From positions 124,001 to 188,000 of the forward strand of contig JAMXBD010001038.1 of NCBI GenBank assembly GCA_024138025.1: DNA of 64,000 nt. The letters run 5' to 3'. Both the position numbers and the translations under genes were made by a program. This stretch comes from Combretum micranthum. Its lineage: Eukaryota; Streptophyta; Magnoliopsida; Myrtales; Combretaceae. A model generated the notes under the pieces. It was not told the DNA's origin. It did not search any database and was given only the letters and a program-made list of their open reading frames with translations. Positions 55,991 to 64,000 of this stretch are shown here, piece after piece. Numbering within the stretch: position 1 is the first letter of the stretch; each line of letters opens with the position of its first letter.

Positions 55991-57481
55991 AGGACAATAG
56001 GTTGATTGAATTTTTGTGAAGAAAAGTTAATTTATATAAGTATTGAGTATACAAACTAAGGATTCAAGTCATATTGATTGGTCAATTTAACGTAAGGTTT
56101 TATGTAGTATAAGGCATGTGGTTTATGATTGAATTAGGTCTAATTAGGATATTTGTGCTTAGATAATTTGGACTAAGCTCATAGAATTAGGAAATTGAAT
56201 TTGTTATTTTAGATGAATTGGACTTTAGGGATCCTAAGCTAAACCTAATAAGAAATGCTCTAATTATTTAACCTTGTAGGGTAATTGGCTTTAGAGTTTA
56301 GGAATTGAGCTCATTAAGGAATATAAATATCAAATTAGATATTATTAGGCTTTATTTTGATTAAGGTCTAATTAGAGTAATATTGGTTATTGGATATAAG
56401 AATTATGTATAAGCCTAATTGGAATTCAATTTAGACCCTATTTAAGTTATTGGGCATTCTAATATCCTATATAGGCCCATTAAGGATATTTTAGGGCTTT
56501 TAGTCCCATAGAAGGAATTGGAGCCCAATTAGGTATTTCAATATCTGGAATCAATAATAGACTAAAATATTTTAGGAATAGACCCAATAAGAATAGGTAA
56601 AGGTGTTGGGCTCTTATTATGAAATTTAAGCTCATAAAGTGTAAAGTTAGATATTGTCTATATTTTGAAGGTTTATGCCCTAAATAGCTAGGAAATACTT
56701 GTTATGATTTAATTTGAGCCTATTTAGCGTAAATTGGCCTAGTTGGTTAGAAATTAAGTTATTGGGCCTAGGATTGTGTTTCTAGACCAATTTTATCTAA
56801 TTAAGCACATTTATAGTTATTTAGTCAATTTAGATCCTATTTTATCATTTAAGCCTATAAACAATTATTAAAGCCCAAAATTGTTAATATTAGCCAAGTG
56901 GGACCTAAATTAATTTTTAAGTCCATTTTAGATTATTTAGGTTAAATTGGACCTATTCTTACTATTTGACCCATTTAGGTTATTTTAGCCCATCTAACCT
57001 AAAATAATTACTAATTTTTGAAGTCCTTCTAAGTTCAATTTTATATAAAAGTCCATTTTGATATTAAAAACTTGTTTTAAATCCATTTAGACCTAAAATT
57101 ATTAACTACATTCATTTTAATTCCTTTAAGTCCAAAACATCCATAAAGGTCCATTAACTCCAATTATTTTTTTAAGCTAAAAAAATCATCTAATTCTATC
57201 CAAAAACACGTTCGACTAACTTTTATAGTCGACACTTTAAAATTAATAATGTTTATTGCGGTCCATACTTGTGGCAATATCCTGGCAGTGAAAATGTTTA
57301 GAGACGAAAATCTATTCTTGGCATAAAAGGTATATAAATATAATGAAATGAACAAATAGTGGTACAACAAAGTGAAGTGGTGAACATTACATTAATTGGT
57401 GGAATCTAAAAAAAATTATAGAAAATAAGATATGATTAGGATTAATGAAATGGGCATGGCCTTAAATACCAAATTAATACA
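55991..57481. other. unassigned, rich in CCTAATTAGG-like words
   Basis: About 1.1 kb (56040-57130) repeats short words such as TTAGGCCTAATT, AATTAGG, GGGCCTA and AAGCCCA on both strands without a fixed period. It reads like LTR-derived sequence. No gene seen. Confidence 0.35.
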
Positions 57482-57486
57482 GTAGT

Positions 57487-58799
57487 TGTCATGAGACGAG
57501 AGTTCACCCCTCTAAGAGTTTCCATGCGGCGCTCGACTATCCCTCATGTTATCGTTTGTTGCTAATCCGGATGGTGAGTCAGCCTTATCTTCCTTAACTT
57601 CCCAGGTTTTTTCCGAGCCCCACATTCTCATAAGGAGTGTCCTCTTGGCTTTACCACAATCCTCCATATGTTTGGGAGGTTCAACTACATCAACTGATTT
57701 CAGCCTACCGTGGCCTCATCAGGAGAGCGGCATCAACTCCTAACCAGTTCGTCTATGGGACTAGATCTATCTTCAGATGTAACCCACACCCTGAACAAAC
57801 TCTCTGTTGATGCCACTCATAACTTAATATGCCCAAGTTAAACACCCCCATAAAGTCCCCAAATCTTGGACCATGATACTTTCCCTTACTTAAATTCATG
57901 ATGTCCTCGTTATGAGGCAAATTTACTGCAGCCACCACCTACTCTCAAGCTCTCACCCCTTCTCCACACTCGTTGTTAACACATCTAAGATCATCTCACT
58001 AGGACTTCGAGCTTCCATAGGTTTCCTCTCGCCCTCACTCATTCATCTATCCTCTAAGATCGCTTCTTGTTGAGTTACCCAACAATAGGGTTTGATCATA
58101 AGATCTTGCTTCAACCCCAACTTGCAACACAACCGTCTTCAAGCAATGATGTCCTCACTCTGGTGGCTGCTCCACTTGAGCTTCATCCAAAAGAGCTGAA
58201 TTGACAACAAGATTATGGCAAAATTTTGTCCCCACGATTTGCGACACAGCTACTCTCTAGCAACAATGTCCTATCTCTGGTGGTTGCTCCCCTTGAGCTT
58301 TACCCACACGAACTGCATCTATAACAACAATTACCCACTTGTTAAGAACTCTGGGTAGCATCTAAGCAGTCTGATGGAGCTGGGAACTTTAGCTCTAATA
58401 CTATTTGTCATGGGATGAGAGTTTCACCCTTCAAAGAGTTTTCATGCGGCGCTTGACCATCCCTCCAAGCATCATTTGTTGTTAATTTGGATGACGAGCT
58501 AACCTAATATTTCCTGACTTCCCAGTCTATTCCGAGTCTCACATTCTCATTAGGAGCACCATCTCGGCTTTGCCACGATCCCCCATATGTTTAGGAGGTT
58601 CAACTATTCTTACTGGTTTCGGCCTGCCTTAGCTTCATCAGGAGAGCAGCATCAACTCTCAACTAGTTTGTCTACGGGAGACTAGACTCGTCTTTAGATA
58701 TAACCAACACCTCGAACAAACCCTTTGTTGATGCCACTCATAACTCTATATACTCAAGTTAAATACCCCCATAAAGTTCTCAACTCTTGGACCGTGACA
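57487..58799 (-). mobile_element. TRIM retrotransposon with two LTRs
   Basis: 1313 bp. LTRs of 392 bp (57487-57878) and 394 bp (58406-58799), about 80% identical by eye, run TGTCATG to GGACCRTGAYA. On the minus strand a primer site TAGTATTAGAGC (58392-58403; two differences from the initiator-Met site) lies 2 nt from the right LTR, and a purine tract AAGTAAGGGAAAG precedes the left LTR. Flanks GTAGT and GTAGC agree at four of five bases. The 527-bp interior has no coding frame and contains a direct repeat (58122-58212 and 58240-58331). It would rely on other elements for replication. Confidence 0.85.
58122..58331. repeat. direct repeat in the TRIM interior
   Basis: Two copies of about 90 bp, offset 118 bp, share CTCTGGTGGYTGCTCC, CTTGAGCTT and ACAACAA words. 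They lie in the only non-LTR part of the element. Confidence 0.65.
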
Positions 58800-58804
58800 G
58801 TAGC

Positions 58805-58890
58805 AACAACAAATATTCCATGCATAATAGTGAATGTCTATCTTTATCCATACATGTCTAAATAGTGTAAAAGTGAATACATACATTAAT

Positions 58891-58921
<31 letters not shown>

Positions 58922-61900
58922 AGTTCTTGTACATCAAATAAATCATGATTTACTATTTAAATTATTATTATTTTTCATTTATATACCCATTAATCCACCA
59001 ACACATGTATCACACCAGCAATAATTTTCATATTCGCATAATAACTTCATCAAATTACACAAATCCATTTTAACACCGATACATGTATTTTAACATAGAT
59101 GGACCCAAATACTCAAATTTAATTAATTAAAATTAAATCAACATTTCAAGATTATTATTGGCATAATCATACATAATAGGCATTTTAACTCAATCAATAA
59201 TTTTTAATCCATTAAAAAAAATTACCTATATTTATGTAGTTTGTCTGACACACATCCTTGCATTGCTACTGCCATTTATCAAAATTAAATTCTAGCAACA
59301 TACGATTACTTCATTTCTCTGCATATAGCTTCCCTATATGCTTTACACTATTTATTTTTTTTGTCCTAATTTCCTATTTAAAACTTTAGCATACCAGGTT
59401 TATATGTTATATCATTCCTCCGATATATTAATTATTTAACCCCTTTAATCCATTCAAGTCATGTTAATACACATACTTCATTGCTCATACATTCTAATCA
59501 GACTAGCACTAGATATGGAACAATATTCCACGTTTATAGAAGTTTATTGAAGTCATACAACATAATGTGTCATTCCGGCTCTTCCATTTCGTCATTCCAT
59601 ATTGTTTATTTTATTTATTTTTAGTTTTTTTATATGTCACTCAGTAAAAAATTTACTCGTCGGCATGGCAGAGCATCCATAATCATGTACGTGTAATGCC
59701 GATTTGATCTTGCATACATCAATTATAAATTCCGTAGGAATCAATTCCAATAATTTCAATACGTATACATCTACCTTCAAATCCGGCAATGCAAGTGTAT
59801 TTATATACATTATATTAGTCAACAATTTTATTATTAAACCTATGTTAATTACTCTAGCTCCATAATAATTAAATAGTCTACTTGTATTTGCAAGATATCG
59901 AAAATGCCCTTCACTACCCTACTTCGTAGAAATTTGATGAAGATGCTTTTGACTCTAACCCAAAATCCCCCTGATAACACCTAATTTCAAAAAGCAAAAT
60001 AGAGACTATGGGTATTTTAGATGGTTTAAAAAAATATAAAACATAGAAGACTTGGTACCTATTGACGTTTTAACAGATGAAATGAGTTTATAGTGTTTTA
60101 GGGTTTGTTTTGAGTGAAAAATGAAGAAAAATTTTTTGCTAGGTGGGAAGGTATAGTGCTGACTACTTTAGGGTGTATTAGGTTTCATTTTGCAAAAAGA
60201 GTGCAAGACAAAAATAAGGACATTAGTTGACAATATTGGGAATGTTTTAGGGTTGTATGAGCTGGCAAAATGATAATATTTGAATAAAAAATTTGCTGAA
60301 AATTATTTAGGATAAGAATAGTGATGTGTTAAGTCCTAGAAATTTTTTATATGAGTTTAAAACTAAGATGGTTAGTGGGTTGAGTTGATATTTTGATTAG
60401 AATCTTAAGATGTGATTAGAGTTAAATTAGCTTAGAAAAGTAGCAAGGTTAATTTAGGAATTTAATTTAGCAAATTTGAAGATGGTGAAATAAATTTAGG
60501 TAATTAGGTGATTGAAATAGATATTTGGTTATAATTAGGGTCTTGAGAAATTTAGATATCAAATTTAGAGGAATTTGTTGAAATTGGGAAAGATAGAAAA
60601 AAATGGAAAATTGTAATTTAGGTAGATGGCTAAATTGATTTTTTTGGTTTGGTTTAGTTTATTATGTAGAATGAAATAGAAAATTGATGTGGTTTAATCC
60701 CTATTTTAATTTAAAATCAATTACTAGCTTGAAATTATTGCTAATTCACTTAATTTACTTAGTTATTTTTTTTTTGCTAAATACTTAGTTAAATTATCCA
60801 GCTCAAAATTTTAATTTAGGTTTAATTTAATTTAAATTTTTTCATATTTTATGTGATCTAATTCACATCTTTTTAATTAACCTAGTCAAAGTCATGATAT
60901 TTCATATTCAAAAGACTAGGTTTTTGCTGCAAAAATAAGAGATCGAAGTGTACAAAAGTAAATATAGAGAGTGATGATAAAAATTTAATCGTACGATCTC
61001 TTTTGAGCAGTGTTTCGAGTTTGTCAATTCTTTTGGAATCTAATATGTTTAATAATTTTTCCAGTATATTTAAGTATCTATTTAATATGTTTAAAATTTT
61101 GTTACTTATAGTCGTATTGACTAAATATAAAGATGGATATTATTATGTAATTGATGATGTCTATTTAAATCAATGAATATAATTTATTTAAGTGAAATTA
61201 AATCGTTGAGGAAAATATTAATGTAAAAATATATTTGGTTCAATAGAATAAAATTAATATTCCAGCTTTATTATCATGAAATATATACTTCTTTATTTGA
61301 CTTACAAAAAATTTTATCAAAAAATGTCTATTCTGTGTAATACATAATAAATAACGAATCCCAATTCCTTCCCTTTACATGAAGAATGTCTATTCCTTAA
61401 CAAAAAAAGTATGATTTGTTTCGAAAATACCGTTAACTATAAAATAAGAAATTACTATTACTTTACAACTTTATTCCATTTTAGTAAACCAAAAGTACCG
61501 TAAGTATTTGACATTTGAAAGTAATTCAAGAATTTGTTATATTTCGAGAAGATCAAAATGGAGCAATACATGTAAAATGCCATAGGAAAGGGGCATTCCT
61601 ATGGTTTTTAGCACTTAACTTCCACTTAATTAGAATTACCTCCGTCATTTTTATTGCTACGGAAAGGTACCAGATGAATAAAAACAGGGAACCTTAAATT
61701 AATGGTTTTCCCTATACAAACTTAGAAACTGCATCAGAAAGAGCTGTCTCTATCTTTGTTCACCTCAATTCAACCTGATTTGATCTGTGTTGAATATCTT
61801 GCAAAGATCATGGGAAATTTCAATGCATTGAACAATTAGGTATGTTAGATAGTATTGATAAAAGAAGAAAAAGAACAAGGAAGAAAATAGAATTCAAAAG

Positions 61901-64000
61901 GTTATTAACGGTGAAGGGTTTTTATGATATGAAATGTACTATGAAGTAACCACTAGGAAAGAGATTGGAGACGATATTGCTGGTAATAAAAGAGAACAAT
62001 ATATATATAGATATATAAGTGTTGATAAATTGGATAATTCGTAATAATTGTATGAAAATTTGCTTCAAATATTTTTCCAATTAAGTTTTTCAGTTAATTA
62101 AATAATTTATTCAACGGACATGTAAATATGTTATATATTTATTTTTAGTTTATGCTAATTAATTGACTGAAAAAAATGGTACACTAATGGAGCATAGGAT
62201 AAATATTGATGTGAGACTCATAAGTGATTTGTGCAATACCGTGTATATAGTTAAATTTATTGGATGAGGGATTATGAAAATAATGAGAATGGCTTAATTC
62301 GCCTATGGGGAAAAGTGTCAACGTCGAACACAAGTAACCATGACAAGTAACCATGAATGATGCGTGTGAACAAGGGGTATGGAATATTCAATTATGAAAG
62401 AGTGTAAACATGTGGGTTTTAGTCAATATAGATGTTGCAATATTTTGATATTTATTACATGGAACATAGGATTGTGACTTGAATCTTCTCAACATAATGT
62501 ATTTTAGTTTTATGATGCAATGGTCCTAGCTTTAATACTTGTAAGCGGGCAGATGTTAGAACTTCAACTATTCTATAAATTGAGTTGGCTTCGGGCTAGA
62601 ATTAAAATTTATGATTGGAACAACAGTGTACAAAGTGGGTACAATATCGAATTTTAAGTTGTTTTATAAAGAAACTTTTAAACTTCAAAACCAAAACCCA
62701 TCTTATAATTAAGATACACGAATCATCTCAAGACATGTCCTATGGATTCCACATGCTATAACATATCCTATGCAGCTTGTAAAAGTTCTTATCACATTTT
62801 TATGATATAAAATTTTTGATGTAACCTGCCAAAAACCTGTCAATTTGTTTGTATGCTTTAAATATATTCCTTTTTATCTCATATTTCGCATGAAGCATGT
62901 GTCATGAACTCTAAACAATTCGTTACGGAATAATAATAAAAAATTGTAATATATTAAAGGATCTAAGATCATTCGTTTAAAATATATAACCATATAAAAT
63001 CCATCATAATATTTTTGCTAATGTAGGAACATCTGGTGAAAAATATAACGCAACAAATCCAACTCAAACACAATCATTTTTCTTTACTAAGCAAATGTGT
63101 TTAGGTTTTGAGCATGTCTTATATTTAAACTATTATATTTATTATGGTCACATTACTAATCAACTTCTACTATTTAATCATTTCGTTGTAATTGTAATTC
63201 CATTACAACCTTATTCCTTATGAATAGATATTAGGATGTCTAGTTGACCATAATACCGATTCTATAAGGAATCCATATTACAAAAAATATTGAATAATCA
63301 TTCTTTACTCAAACCTATGAATGACAATTCAATAATGAAATTAACCTTTTTTTCCCCTAAAATACTATTAATTAAATAAAAAAATTAACAAAGAAAAATC
63401 CTATCACATCTTTATTCCATTCCTTTGTACTAATGATTTTATAATAGTCTTATTTATTTAGTGAAGTAAACGGTCCATTAGTCTTTTTTTACTTTAGACC
63501 ATAGTTTCCACATCTAATTTTCAAAAACTTACTCCTATAGAAAAGGGTATGGGATATAATATTTTCATATTGTGCACCTAAGCTACAACTAATGTTGTAA
63601 GATATATAAAATATAAATTTTAGGGTATAGGACAACATTTTAAAGCAATCCCTTCTTTAGCTATGAAGCGGCAGAAGATTTCAGTTATATCCAAAAATGA
63701 TCAAATATTGATATTGTGCTAACAATATGGAGTAAATAATATGAGTAGAGAAAAAGAAAAATAGTCAATCTTATATAGTTGTTTCTTCTTGTGAATCAAT
63801 CCCCCATCCTATCTTATTGAGATCTTGTGAGGATCTGGTATTTTAACAAGTTTACTAATATAATCAATATTAGGAGAATCAATACAGTCACAAGCTTTAT
63901 TCCCTATCTCTTACGTGTTGAATCGAATGCTTTGAGAGTGTTGTATTTAATAGTTTAATACGATGCTTGGAATTGCTATAAATTTGATATTAGATACAAA
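58805..64000. other. unassigned right flank
   Basis: AT-rich sequence. (TA)14 lies at 58894-58921, and 60040-60660 is rich in TTAGG/AATTTAGG words. A 9-bp inverted repeat AAGAGATCG/CGATCTCTT is at 60937-60945 and 60994-61002. Short open frames, for example 61515-61697, match nothing I know. No gene is supported. Confidence 0.3.

Noticed and set aside
60932..60936. Right end and target duplication (AAAAC/AAAAT) of LTR F
   Set aside because: Imperfect 5-bp match in AT-rich DNA, and no terminal homology to support it.
60937..61002. 9-bp inverted repeat as transposon ends
   Set aside because: Short, no target duplication, 48-bp interior; may be chance.

Overview
The window looks like a repeat-rich stretch of a dicot plant nuclear genome. 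It is AT-rich, almost every recognisable piece is a plant transposon, and the one intact long reading frame is an intronless extracellular leucine-rich-repeat receptor-like protein (RLP) of the Ve1/Ve2 type on the minus strand at 44800-48165. I cannot name the species. No rRNA genes, CRISPR arrays or bacterial features are present. The only RNA-gene-like sequence is a 5S rRNA-derived segment inside a Cassandra-type miniature retrotransposon.

Layout. 329-3798 is a solo LTR (copy C) with a perfect 5-bp target duplication. 7793-8318 is a near-identical tandem duplication. 8940-9380 is a 3'-truncated Cassandra TRIM. 10368-34240 is a set of nested insertions. Outermost is a Mutator-like element with inverted repeats at 10368-10460 and 34148-34240 and the start of a mudrA-like gene. 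Inside it lies a 5'-truncated Ty3/gypsy chromovirus (element B, plus strand). B's integrase is split by a 4.07-kb solo LTR (copy D), and B's 3' LTR is split by a complete 12.66-kb chromovirus (element A, minus strand). A has two LTRs of about 3.5 kb, a primer-binding site (PBS), a polypurine tract (PPT), degenerate gag-pol and an extra frame upstream of gag.

From 35041 to 40630 inverted repeats enclose an LTR-like sequence that is itself interrupted by an LTR-like insertion (G, 37295-39995). From 40715 to 42890 there is a tandem duplication; one unit carries a hAT element and the next preserves the empty site. From 43029 to 44200 there are a truncated gypsy LTR end, a Copia remnant and a 147-bp CACTA MITE. 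The RLP gene follows, with a 786-bp Mutator-type MITE about 0.6 kb upstream of its start codon. From 51169 a partial LTR (F) holds another solo LTR (E, 51190-54982). A separate TRIM with two LTRs lies at 57487-58799. The last 5 kb show nothing I can assign.

How it fits together. The RLP is the only likely functional protein gene; it would bind an apoplastic ligand and signal through partner kinases. The rest records successive transposition. The most unusual signals are a hairpin module kept about 500-550 nt from the 3' end of LTRs A, B, C, D and E, with paired base changes in its stem between copies, and a decayed acidic protein frame between PBS and gag in element A.
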